Shown here: one piece after another, positions 51,288-60,118 of the stretch
Numbering within the stretch: the stretch's first letter is position 1
How the letters are laid out: each line of letters starts with the position of its first letter
From: Acanthamoeba lenticulata
Taxonomy: Eukaryota > Discosea > Longamoebia > Acanthamoebidae
NCBI GenBank assembly: GCA_002179805.1
Contig: NAVB01000061.1
Location: 1-64,000 of the forward strand
Direction of reading: 5' to 3'
DNA: 64,000 nucleotides
Notes under the pieces: generated by a model
The model's input: the letters and a program-made list of their open reading frames with translations, nothing else
Database searches by the model: none
What the model was told of the DNA's origin: nothing
Translations under genes and position numbers: made by a program

Positions 51288-54200
51288 TCAAGCGCCACGC
51301 CTACGCCACAGGGTGGCGTGGGCGACACACAGCTGGAACTTGCGCACATGCTCGCGAATGAGGAGCGGCATGTCCTTGTGTTCAACCAGCTCGAAGTCCG
51401 CCTCGAGGATCTCCCGCAGCACGTCGAATGTGCGCACTTCCTTGTCTGTTGTGGGTCACGCCATCATCATGTGGTGAGCCACAGCACTCGAAAAGAGGAG
51501 AGAAGAGGAGAGAAGAGACGCACCGCCGTGGTGGAAGCCGCCCATCCACTTGGACGGGTGCGTGAACTGCTCGAGCCACGTGTAGGGCGACGTGATGAGC
51601 ATCACGCCCCCGGGTCGGACCAGATGCGGCAGCACGTCGAGGCACTTCCTGGGGTCGGGCAGGCGGTCGAGCAGGTTGGCCAGGAGCACCGCGTCGAAGA
51701 CGCCAAACGTCTTGGGCAGCTGGCAGGCGTCCCCGTGCTGGAACTTGACCCGCGAGCGGTCGATCTCGGGCGCCACCTGGGCCGTGGCGCTGGCCAGCAG
51801 CCGGCCCTCCGTGGCGTACTTGTAGCCCACGGCCTGTACGTGCGCGCGCCACCCGTCAGTCCCTCGAGCGCCGGCACGCGCAAGGGAGGGGGGGGGAGAC
51901 GACGTACGCCGGTCTCCTGGAGGGCGATGGCCGCGTTCACGAAGGCCCGGCTGTAGTCCAGGCCGACCACTGCACACACGAACGCGCACGCGTCCGGACT
52001 TGAGTGCCACGACCGAAGGGACAGCCTGGCTGGCGGGGCCGCGGGGGACGTACCAGAGTGGAAGACGCGGGCGAGCTCGAAGGAGGCGCGTCCGACGGCG
52101 CAGCCCAGCTCGAGGGCGGCCGGCGCGGCCGACGAGGCGGCACTGGTCGAGGCGTGCTTGCGGTAGGCCTCGCTCAGCTCGACGGCGCATCGGCGCGGGA
52201 AGTTGAGGGCCAGGTCGCCCAGGCCGGTGAACGGGTACGGGAGCACCTCGGCGTCGGTGCCGAAGTGGAGCTGGAGGTACTCCTCGATCAGCTTCTTCTG
52301 CTCGTAGACGTTGGTCTCGTCGATCCACCGGTTCTCGACCACCTTGTGCGGGTTGTCGCCGACCGGGTACAAGTTTCTGCGCGCACGTCCCCGGAGGGGC
52401 GAGGTCAGCCTCTGCACACGCACACGCACACGCACACGGCCGGCCGGGGGCTCGCCGAAGGAGGCGGCAGGCGTGTACAAGGAGAGCGGGCGGATGGGCT
52501 GGACGAGGCGGAAGCTCAGGTGCTGGAAGAAGTGGCGCCGGAACCAGTATCGCGCAAAGACCGAGGCCTGCGCAGCAGTCGCGCCACAAGCAAGCAGAGG
52601 TGAGGTCCCGCTCTAGGGCATGAGGCCGGAAGAAGCGGGGGAGGGAGGGGAGGGGAGGACCTCGTCGCCGGTGGAGACCCAGGAGCCGCCCATGATGAGG
52701 TTGTGGCGGCCGTCAAAGCACGGCGTGCTAAAGTCGAGGTAGTACGGGTGGACCTTGAAGCCCGGCAGCGCGTCGGCCTCGTCCTCGGTCCACTCCCACG
52801 TGTTGCCCAGGACGTCGTGGAAGCCCAGCGGCGTCGGCTCGAACATGTTGACGGGCGTCGACGAGGAGTACCGCAGGTTGAAGTTCCCTGCGCGCGCACA
52901 GACACACTTGGGCGTGAGCACCATCACCGGCGGGAGACGGTGGCTGTGGCCGTGCAGCTGTACCGGTGGGCTCCTTGCGCATGATGGGGTCGGCCTCGGG
53001 CTGGTCCAGCCCGCCCTTGGGGGCCTCGCCGCGCAGACGGTGCCACTCGGCTTCGGTGATGACCCGGTAGCCCTGGCCCTTCCAGTTGCAATAGGCCTTG
53101 GCCTCGAGGTGGTTGACATCGACGGGCCAGTTCCAGGGCATCTCGATCTCGGAGAAGATCGCCCGATATCTGCACACCACGTCATGCTGACGTCAGCACA
53201 GCACGGGTGCCATTTCGGGGGCGAGGAGGAGCACGGCACCGGTAGGAGCCGTCGGGCTGGGCCACCCAGAAGGTGGGACACCGGGCTTGGCGGAAGGTGC
53301 GCCACCGCCAGCCCTCGTCAGTCCAGTACTTCTCTGTCTCGTAGCCGCCGGCCTCGACAAAGGCCAGGAACTCCCTGGGGGGTGGCCTATGCGTATGAGA
53401 ACCGCGTGCCGGCCAGCATCCTCGCGCCGGAGATGAGAGGACGCACCTGTTGGTGATGAGGTACTTGGAGGCCCGGAAGGCGGGCACCGTCACGCTGCGC
53501 CGGCCGTACTCGTTGTCCCACCCGTAGGAGGGGAAGTCCGCCGGCTTGCCCAGCTCCACCACGCCGTCGGGCACCTCGATCAGCTCGTTCTCGACCACTT
53601 GGTCGTTGCCCAGCGGCGCGTACTCGGGCCACCTGTGCGCAAGCATCGCATCCTCGCATAAGTCATGGCACACACACGCGCGCGTGTGTGCGTGTGTCGT
53701 GGTGTGCGTGTGCGGCGCGGTGGCGTACGTGGGCGGGTGGACAAGGGCAGAGAGCGGCATCTGGCGGAGGAGGACGGACGAGGTCTCGATGTGGATGCGC
53801 TCGTGCTCCATGCCCATGGGGATCGCCCAGTAGGGCTGGTCCCACGTGATCGGGCTCGTGAAGGGCGCGGTCACGATGACGCGCTCCAGCACGGCCTTGA
53901 CCTGCTGGCGGTATGCGCGCACCTCGGGCATGGTGGGCCACTCGGTCGGGTCGCGGCCATAGTCGTCCCACGACATCTCGTCCACGCCCACGGCAAAGAT
54001 GTGCTCGAAGTGGCGGTTCACGCGCTCCTCCTCGCTCAGCAGCTTCGCCTGCGGCCGAATAAAATTTGATTTAATTTTTAATTAAATGAATAAATTGGAA
54101 AAATAAGCCCGCGGCCCGTAAAGATAAGATGAAGTGGTGGCCGGGGACCGCGAACCTCTCGCAGCTTGTTGATGTAGAAGACGGCGGGGTGTGTGATGTA

Positions 54201-54462
54201 GAAAATGAGCGGGTGGCGGAGCTTGTCCGGCACGCTGTAGAAGCTCTGGTCTTCTTTGAGGCTCGAAAACAGTGTCTCCGTCAGCTCCCAACCTGGTGGC
54301 GGACCATCAGACACAACATGCGTGAGCACTTCAGTGAGCAAAATGGTGGTAGTTGTGGCTGGCAGCGGGTGGGCAGATACCATTACGAAAGTACGCCAGG
54401 ACGTCTTCTCTGGTGGCCGTGGCCAGGTTGAGCATGGGCAAGGACACTTGCTTCGTGGACAT
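51288..54462 (-). CDS. ovoA: OvoA: 5-histidylcysteine sulfoxide synthase fused to methyltransferase
   Basis: The start is at 54462 (MSTKQVSLPMLNLATATRED). A DinB-like N-domain follows: 'WELTETLFSSLKEDQSFYSV', 'HPLIFYITHPAVFYINKLR', 'VDEMSWDDYGRD', then the non-heme iron motif H-x3-H-x-E in 'GMEHERIHIETSS'. The formylglycine-generating-enzyme-like domain has 'EYGRRSVTVPAFRASKYLITN', 'FWVAQPDGSYR', 'WPVDVNHLEAKAYCNWKGQG', 'VLGNTWEWTEDEADALPGF', 'LIMGGSWVSTGDE' and 'ARYWFRRHFFQHLSFRLV'. A C-terminal SAM methyltransferase carries 'ALELGCAVGRASFELARVF', 'VVGLDYSRAFVNAA' and 'FDAVLLANLLDRLPDP'. OvoA couples cysteine to the C5 of histidine; the methyltransferase N-methylates the ring to give ovothiol A, a strong antioxidant thiol. 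All metal ligands are present. Confidence 0.92.
53668..53715. repeat. CA-CG-GT palindromic tract in an OvoA intron
   Basis: CACACACGCGCGCGTGTGTG is self-complementary and made of alternating purine/pyrimidine, a sequence type that can adopt Z-DNA or a hairpin. Similar tracts occur in introns near 3930, 20280, 32105, 61860 and 61900. Confidence 0.65.
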
Positions 54463-55974
54463 GGTGGCTTGTTGTGTTGGTGGTGTATCAGTGAGAGGTC
54501 CGCTGGTGTTTGCGCTTGGCACGTGGCTTACGTTATGTCGGGCTGAGTTTTTTTGTGTCGTGCAAGGTCGCGTTCGCAATCGTCACTCCTTCACTACGCG
54601 CGAGAGCGTAAACAAGTCTTGGACCTGACGCGATCGCGTGTTTACGTGGCTAGGGCTCTTCGAGAACGCCGGGCAAAGCCCCAATCGCAACAAACACACT
54701 AACGCCGTTACCGCGCCTAATTAGACCTGGAACTTGTATCTTTTGCTTGGGAAAGCCCGTATATGCCGGCTCGGCCTGCTCCGACCGCTCAGGCCGGCAA
54801 GCCCAGTTGAGTTGACAAGAAAGCCTGCCCAATTGGGCTAAAGGTTTTTGCGTGCATTCCTTGTTAGCACCAGAACATGGCATGGAGCACCTACATTGGC
54901 TACAGTAGCGGCCTCTTGTGCCTGTAGTTGGGTGGCCTTGTGCCAGCACACTCACTCACTCATGCCCTGATGGACCAGAGGGGTGCAGACACCTACCCAA
55001 TAGGGCAACCTCCACAACTGTCATGTACAATCAAGTGGTTTTTTTGTTACTGTGCACCAGTTGAACAATTAAAATGCCTGATTTTGTGTGAGCTGCACAT
55101 CATGATCAGCCTGCCTTACCACTACCAAAATCTTTCTATCGTTAGTGTTCTTGGGTGGCATTTGGATCTCCACTCCAAAATTGCTTGATTGTGGATGTTG
55201 ACTTTCCTTTTTTGTACCTCACTTGTTATCCCCCTCAAGACCTTGGTGGCTTCTGTTGCCTCCTTCGACGGCGATGAAGAGGACATGCGATGTTGTCGCC
55301 TGAGGGCTCGGCAGGCCCAGAAGGCGCACGCCACGACTGTTGTAGAGTTGCTGCTCAAGTTTGCTTGCGCCAGGCTGATGACCGACCCCTACTCGCGGCC
55401 TACATCGTACGTGCCGCGGGCCGAAGCTCCGCCCTACTTGCGTTGCGAGTGGTGAACAAACAAAACGACATCGTTGCACCGCCCTACCGATCCATCGCCT
55501 TCCTCTTCAACGATGGCTGGCTGTTCGTCGCGCCCGCCCGTTTTCCTCCGCTAGAAGAAGGGCGTGGACTTGACTTTGTACTGATTTTCCGGCCTATCAC
55601 CAAGGGCACAACAAGCGGCGCGTCTCGACGATGTTCTCCGCCAAGAATTGGTTCCACGGCAGCTCTCCGCGCCGCGGGCGTGGCGTCGAGCTGGCCAGAG
55701 GCGTCCGAGAGTTGATGTGATATGCGCGACTCGGCAGCGAGCAGGCCGTGAGGCACGCGGCGGCCAGCTTGAGGGTCTCGTCGCCCGCCTGCTGTGGAAG
55801 TATTGCTGCGCCAACACAATGCACCCGCGATTCTACTCCCACAACCACGAGACCAAGAGGAAGGAGAAGGAGAAGAAAAAACTCGAGTTTATCTACATCA
55901 ACCCTCACGAAAGTATGAAGGGGGCTTCTTGTCGCCGCTCGTGTATGTGTGTGTGGATTGCACCACGAGTACGA
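54463..55974. other. Gene-poor interval with weak coding-like segments
   Basis: 54463-55190 is AT-richer and no gene is visible; it holds a CGTAAACA / TGTTTACG inverted repeat near 54610-54655. From about 55190 the DNA becomes GC-rich and both strands are open. The plus strand has a frame to 55455 (ending EAPPYLRCEW), one to 55715 with 'YRSIAFLFNDGWLFVAP', and one around 55800-55930 with 'HPRFYSHNHETKRKEKEKKK'. The minus strand has a 103-codon frame listed separately. I could not join these into a recognisable product. Confidence 0.35.
55597..55908 (-). CDS. Possible small protein with N-terminal hydrophobic segment
   Basis: A 103-aa open frame beginning MRVDVDKLEFFLLLLLPLGL, then VVVGVESRVHCVGAA, like a signal peptide. 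It is followed by a Ser/Arg/Pro-rich region and ends 'FLAENIVETRRLLCPW'. It lies 67 bp downstream of the CHMP6 stop on the same strand. No family is recognised. Overlapping plus-strand frames of similar quality make this a weak prediction; open frames are frequent by chance in GC-rich DNA. Confidence 0.22.
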   Translation of the reverse strand: MRVDVDKLEFFLLLLLPLGLVVVGVESRVHCVGAAILPQQAGDETLKLAAACLTACSLPSRAYHINSRTPLASSTPRPRRGELPWNQFLAENIVETRRLLCPW

Positions 55975-57372
55975 CTACTCGGCGGCGAGCGGCGCCTCTT
56001 TGCGTCGTTTGGCCTCTGCTATTGCCCCCCCCCCCAAAGGATATAAAAGAAGAGGAAGAAGAAGAAGAAGAAGAAAAGAAGAAGAAAAGAAGTTGATGAG
56101 CCTTCTTGGGTGGTGTGTGTGTGTGTTTGTGATGGTGGTGGGGGGAATGGGGGGAGTGGGAAACGAGTGGAGTAGAGAGGGGCACGCGTGCCTGCTTGCT
56201 GCGTGGGGACCTTGACCGGTGAGTCCGTGGGCTCCTCGGTGGGCACGTTGGGCATCGACGGCACGCTTTCCCCTTCTGCCTCCTCCTCCTCCTCGGCCTG
56301 GCGTTTGTTTGGGGCATCATCGCGCACGCGCGCGCAAGTCAAGCACACCATCCATGCGCACAAAAGAGAGAGCTCCTTCCAGGGACCATCGTGATGACGA
56401 ACCTGTCGAACGAGCTGGTCGAGCTCGGCCTCGATGGCCTCCTCGTCCTCCTCGGTCAGCTTGCCGGCCAGCGCATCCGCGATCTCCTGCTCCCCCCCCC
56501 CAAAGAAGTGCGGAGGCCTCGTGTTGGTCTCCTCGTCCGCAGAAGACGCACCGCGCAAGGGCCCTAAAGCATAGAGAGGGAGGGAGAGAGAAAAGGAGAG
56601 AGAGAGAGAGAGAAAGGCGCGGACCTGCTGGTAGGCGATGGCCTCCTTCGTGTCGTCCATGAGCTCTTCGACGGCGTCGAGGGACATCTCGGCGTGGATC
56701 TCCTTGAGGACCTCGTTGCCGGCCTTGAGGCCGTCGAACACGCGCTTCTCCATCTGAGCAAACTCCACCGAGTCGATCTTTTCTCCTCACCCGTCATCAC
56801 CACCACCCCATGTCCCACATTCCACATTCCACACGCACACACGTCAGCGCCGACCGTTCTGTTGTTGAAGTTGAAGGGCACCCTCACCATTTCCTGGAGG
56901 TTAGCGAGCTGGCCCTCGGACTTGACGAGCAGTTGCTCCTGGAACCGCTTCTTCTTCAACGCCAGCAGGGCCTGCCCGAACACCACACGGCACGAGACAC
57001 GATACGACAAGCGAGGAGGTCATGCATGACCTTCCCACAACAGGTGCCAGGCAGGTGCCACCTGCGGAGGAGCAGCAGGAGAAGGGAGAAGGGGGCACCT
57101 TTTCGCGTTGCCCCTTGCGGAGGAGCTCGCGTGCGATCTGTGTCTCCTTCTCCACCACGGCCCGCATCTGCGCGTGGTGGTGGCGTGGTGGCGGGCGCAG
57201 TTGAGCATGGTGTTCCCACAAACTACGATTGCAAACCGCCAAAATGCACGAGAGGGTGCACCTTCTTCTGGTACTGCGTCAGCTTGTCGCGTTGGACCTT
57301 GAGGTCGAGCACAGCCTTGTCATGAGAGGACACCCGTGGTGCCTTCTTTGATGTGGAGAACAATGCGCCCAT
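55975..57372 (-). CDS. CHMP6: Charged multivesicular body protein 6 (ESCRT-III, Vps20)
   Basis: The start is at 57372 (MGALFSTSKKAPRVSSHDKA), with the N-terminal Gly2 available for myristoylation as in human CHMP6 (MGNLFGRKK). Exons give 'VLDLKVQRDKLTQYQKK', 'VEKETQIARELLRKGQREK', 'ALLALKKKRFQEQLLVKSEGQLANLQEMV', 'VEFAQMEKRVFDGLKAGNEVL', 'MSLDAVEELMDDTKEAIAYQQ', 'EIADALAGKLTEEDEEAI' and 'MPNVPTEEPTDSPVKVPTQQ'. Each aligns with CHMP6 (KLRQYQKRI, LKKKRYQEQLL, IEFTQIEMKVMEGL, FTQEDEDAIL). The last exon is proposed at 56015-55975 (AKRRKEAPLAAE), after a GC-AG intron. Vps20 links ESCRT-II to Snf7 polymerisation in multivesicular body formation. Its 5' end is 103 bp from TAPT1. Confidence 0.9.
56016..56191 (-). 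other. Putative GC-AG intron in CHMP6
   Basis: Joining GCA G|GCACGC at 56192/56191 to CAG|AGGCC at 56015 gives the ending QQAEAKRRKEAPLAAE. This resembles the Q-A-E-L-V-A-A ending of human CHMP6. Without splicing the frame runs into low-complexity Phe/Leu from a TTC tract. The intron holds a long TTC/TCT tract and a G-run next to the acceptor. Confidence 0.5.
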
Positions 57373-57475
57373 CTTTCGATCGTGTTGGGAAACGAATTAT
57401 AAAACATGTTTCATTTTAAAAAACAAAAGTAAAAAGGCAAAAGGAAAGAAAACAAAAAACAAACAAAAACGAAAG
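57373..57475. promoter_or_regulatory. Very short bidirectional promoter, CHMP6 / TAPT1
   Basis: Only 103 bp separate the divergent start codons at 57372 (minus) and 57476 (plus). The sequence is A-rich on the plus strand, with repeated AAACAAA/AAAAAC words up to the TAPT1 ATG. 5' leaders must be tiny or transcripts overlap. Confidence 0.5.
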
Positions 57476-59793
57476 ATGTCGCTCTTGCTGGGCACTGGCT
57501 CGGGCGGCCTGACGCGCGTGCGCAAGAGGGACTACAGCGACCTCAACTCGCCTGAGCTCGCCCCGCGAAGCAAACTGCCATCCACTTCTTCTTCTTCTTC
57601 TTCTTCATCCTCCTCCTCCCGACTCATACACAGTGACTCGCATGTGCGCACACGGAAACCACAACGAGCGGCCACAGAGGAGGACGTGATGGTACGAGAT
57701 GGCACAACTGGCAGGGTCGAGTTCGACCTCAGCTCAGTGTGGGGCGGTCGTGAGAGCGCGGGCACTGTGGTGACCTCAGCTTGGGAGAGAGCAGCAGAGA
57801 TCGCAGATCGACGCGACCCTGAAGTGGAAGGCTACCGCTACCTCGCCGAAGAGCAAGACTACAAACCCCTGTACGGCGCCTTGTTCCTTCCCACTACACA
57901 ACTTGCCACGGCTCATCTTGTGGGTCACGTCGCAGGCTGCCGCCCAAGGTGGCCAACCCTGCTCACGCCACCGACTTTCTTATCGTACGTGCTGCCCATC
58001 TTGTGCCAAAGTCGAAAGATTAAAAACGACCAAGTAGTGGCTACTGGCCTGGGGGCGAGTCTTGCTCACATACGTGCCCATGGGTCGGTTCGGTGTGTAC
58101 GCGTCAAAGGTGCCCTACACGCTGGAGCAGTTGATCAGCTATGGCATCTTCATCTGCTTGGACTCGTTCCTCTTCGTCTTCACGGCGTTGCCACTACGCG
58201 CGGGGATCGCGCTGTACCACCTCCTTCTCCACCGTCGCAAGCTGCACTCCATCCAAAAGGTGGACATCCTCAAGGTCATCCTGCTCGTCCTGGGCTACCT
58301 CTTCCTACGCCTGCTCGATATCCCGAGCCTCTCGTCCTTCATGGCCAAGGAGTCGCTCCTCAAGATCAAGTACCTCGTCACGCTCCTCGTCGTACGTGGC
58401 GCCGCCTCGTCGAGCTGATTGGTCCACGTCATCCTCCCTCCCCCTCAACGAAGCTGCTGACGTCAGCCGCGGGCGGCAGGTGATGGACCGGCTGATGTGC
58501 AGCTACGGCCAGAACATCCTGGGAAGCCTCTTCTGGGCCGTCAACCAGCCCGCCAACAAGGTGAAGCGCGGCTACTGGTGGCACTTCATCCTCTCCGTCG
58601 TCTACGTCAGTCCGTGCCTCCCCCATCTTTGCTGCTGCTGCTGTTGAGATCGGGGGACGACGTTGAGTCTTCTGACGAGGCTGCGGCGCGCAGACGTGCA
58701 CTCGGCGTTCCTTCTGGGCTACGTGGCGGTGCTGGACGTGGCGATGGAGGGCAAGAGCACGGCCCTCCTCACCCTCCTCATCCTCATCCAGTTCGCCGAG
58801 ATGAAGTCGGCCGTCCTCAAGGAGATCTCCCAGGACAAGCTATGGGCCATCTGCTACAATGGTACCAGTCACTCTCGCCTTCTCCCCAAAACGCCAGGGG
58901 CACGAATGCGTGGGTCACTCACGCACCGCACACACGCACCGCACACGCGCACACACGCACACACGCGGACAGACATCGTGGAGCGGTTCCAGCTGCTGGT
59001 GTCGCTGGTGCTGCTCTTCTTCTACAACATCGCCAAGCACCACATCAACTCCTTCTGGGACGAGGACTGGCTCACGGCCAGCGAGTGGCTGCGGCCGCTG
59101 CTGTTCTCGCTCCTCATCATCTACCTCTCGGAGCTCACCGTGGATTGGCTCAAGCACACGTCCATCATCAACTTTACCGACCTCAGCCCCCACATCTACA
59201 CCGAGGCACTCCTTGCCCCCGCCCCCTTCCCTTTCTCTTTTCTCTCCTCTTAGCACCCACCAATCGTGGGCCTCGATTTCGCTTCCACACAATCCTGACC
59301 CGACCCGTGCAGCTGGCCTACAAGATCAGCAAGCGCCTCCTTGACGTTGACCAGAAGAGCGTACATTGCCCCCCCCCTCTGCCCTCACACACCCGCTCCC
59401 AATGAAGCACTATCCACGCGGACTAAACGCACGCACACGCACGCGTGTATGGCTTTGCGGGACGGGCGTGGGGGAGGGAACAGTTCCTCACGGATCGCAC
59501 GCAGAACATTGCGACAGGCGACCTAGGGGTCATGCCCCTGTCCCTCGCTGTGCTGGTTGGTCCCCTCCCCCCCAAATCGCCTCCCATTCGTGCTTGTCCC
59601 TCCCGGCCGGGGAGCTCTGACGGATTTTGGGGGGGGAGTTGCAGGTGCTGAAGGTGATCGGAGACTGGATGCCGAGCGGGCTCAACGGAGTGGCCGTGGT
59701 GGTGGGCCTCTACCTGCTGGGCCTCTTCATGCGGCAGATCTCGGGGCGCCTCCTCCCCCTCTACTCGCGCCGCTTCCACGCCATCAAGCGGTG
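57476..59793 (+). CDS. TAPT1: TAPT1-family multipass membrane protein
   Basis: The start is MSLLLGTGSGGLTRVRKRDY; a Ser homopolymer lies early (57586-57622). 'YVPMGRFGVYASKVPYTLEQ' leads to 'LISYGIFICLDSFLFVFTALPLR', matching TAPT1 'MFFGVFLCLDAFLYVFTLLPLR'. 'VDILKVILLVLGYLFLRLLD', 'MDRLMCSYGQNILGSLFWAV' (human ADRLFSSFGQDILDALYWT), 'LTLLILIQFAEMKSAVLKEI' and 'DIVERFQLLVSLVLLFFYNI' follow. Near the end come 'LRPLLFSLLIIYLSELTVDW', 'KHTSIINFTDLSPHIYT' and 'VMPLSLAVL'. TAPT1 proteins have multiple membrane helices; in animals TAPT1 sits in the ER/centrosomal region and affects ciliogenesis and skeletal patterning, and the yeast homologue is an ER protein. The last exon, from 59645, ends RRFHAIKR. 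The intron at 59556-59644 has a near-perfect terminal inverted repeat. Confidence 0.88.
57586..57622 (+). repeat. TCT/TCC trinucleotide run encoding poly-Ser
   Basis: About twelve consecutive serine codons, first TCT then TCC/TCA, lie in the N-terminal part of TAPT1. It is a simple repeat, probably length-variable between strains. Confidence 0.7.
59556..59644 (+). repeat. TAPT1 intron with near-perfect inverted repeat at its ends
   Basis: The arm at 59565-59578 (CTCCCCCCCAAATC) is complementary to 59623-59638 (GATTTTGGGGGGGGAG) except for one slipped base in each run. The arms begin 9 nt after the donor and end 6 nt before the exon, so the stem would hold both splice sites together. Confidence 0.75.
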
Positions 59794-60118
59794 AGCCACT
59801 CCCTTCCCTCTTCCTTTACCCACTTCTTTTGTCGGCGACGGACCAGCCACCAAAGCCTAACCCGCTGTTGCACAAAAAAAACACAAACAAAAAACAAGAA
59901 GGCCATCATCGTGAGAAGAAGCTTTGGCCCACGCCTGGTGTGTCCAACGCTTCTCCTTGTGCTATTTCGAAAAATGAAGGGAAAAAAACTACGAGCCATC
60001 GCTAGTGCTGCTTGTTGGTGCATGAATGGCCGCAACACGAGTGGGAGGGCAAGGGAATGGGCTGTGTCTGGCCAGACCAGGGAGGGCTCCGGATGGGGGT
60101 GACGTTTGGTCGTGGCAT
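59794..60118. other. Convergent 3' intergenic region
   Basis: This lies between the TAPT1 stop and the ELYS-like stop, so it holds two 3' ends. It has an A-rich stretch (CACAAAAAAAACACAAAC near 59870). No gene or RNA was found. Confidence 0.45.
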
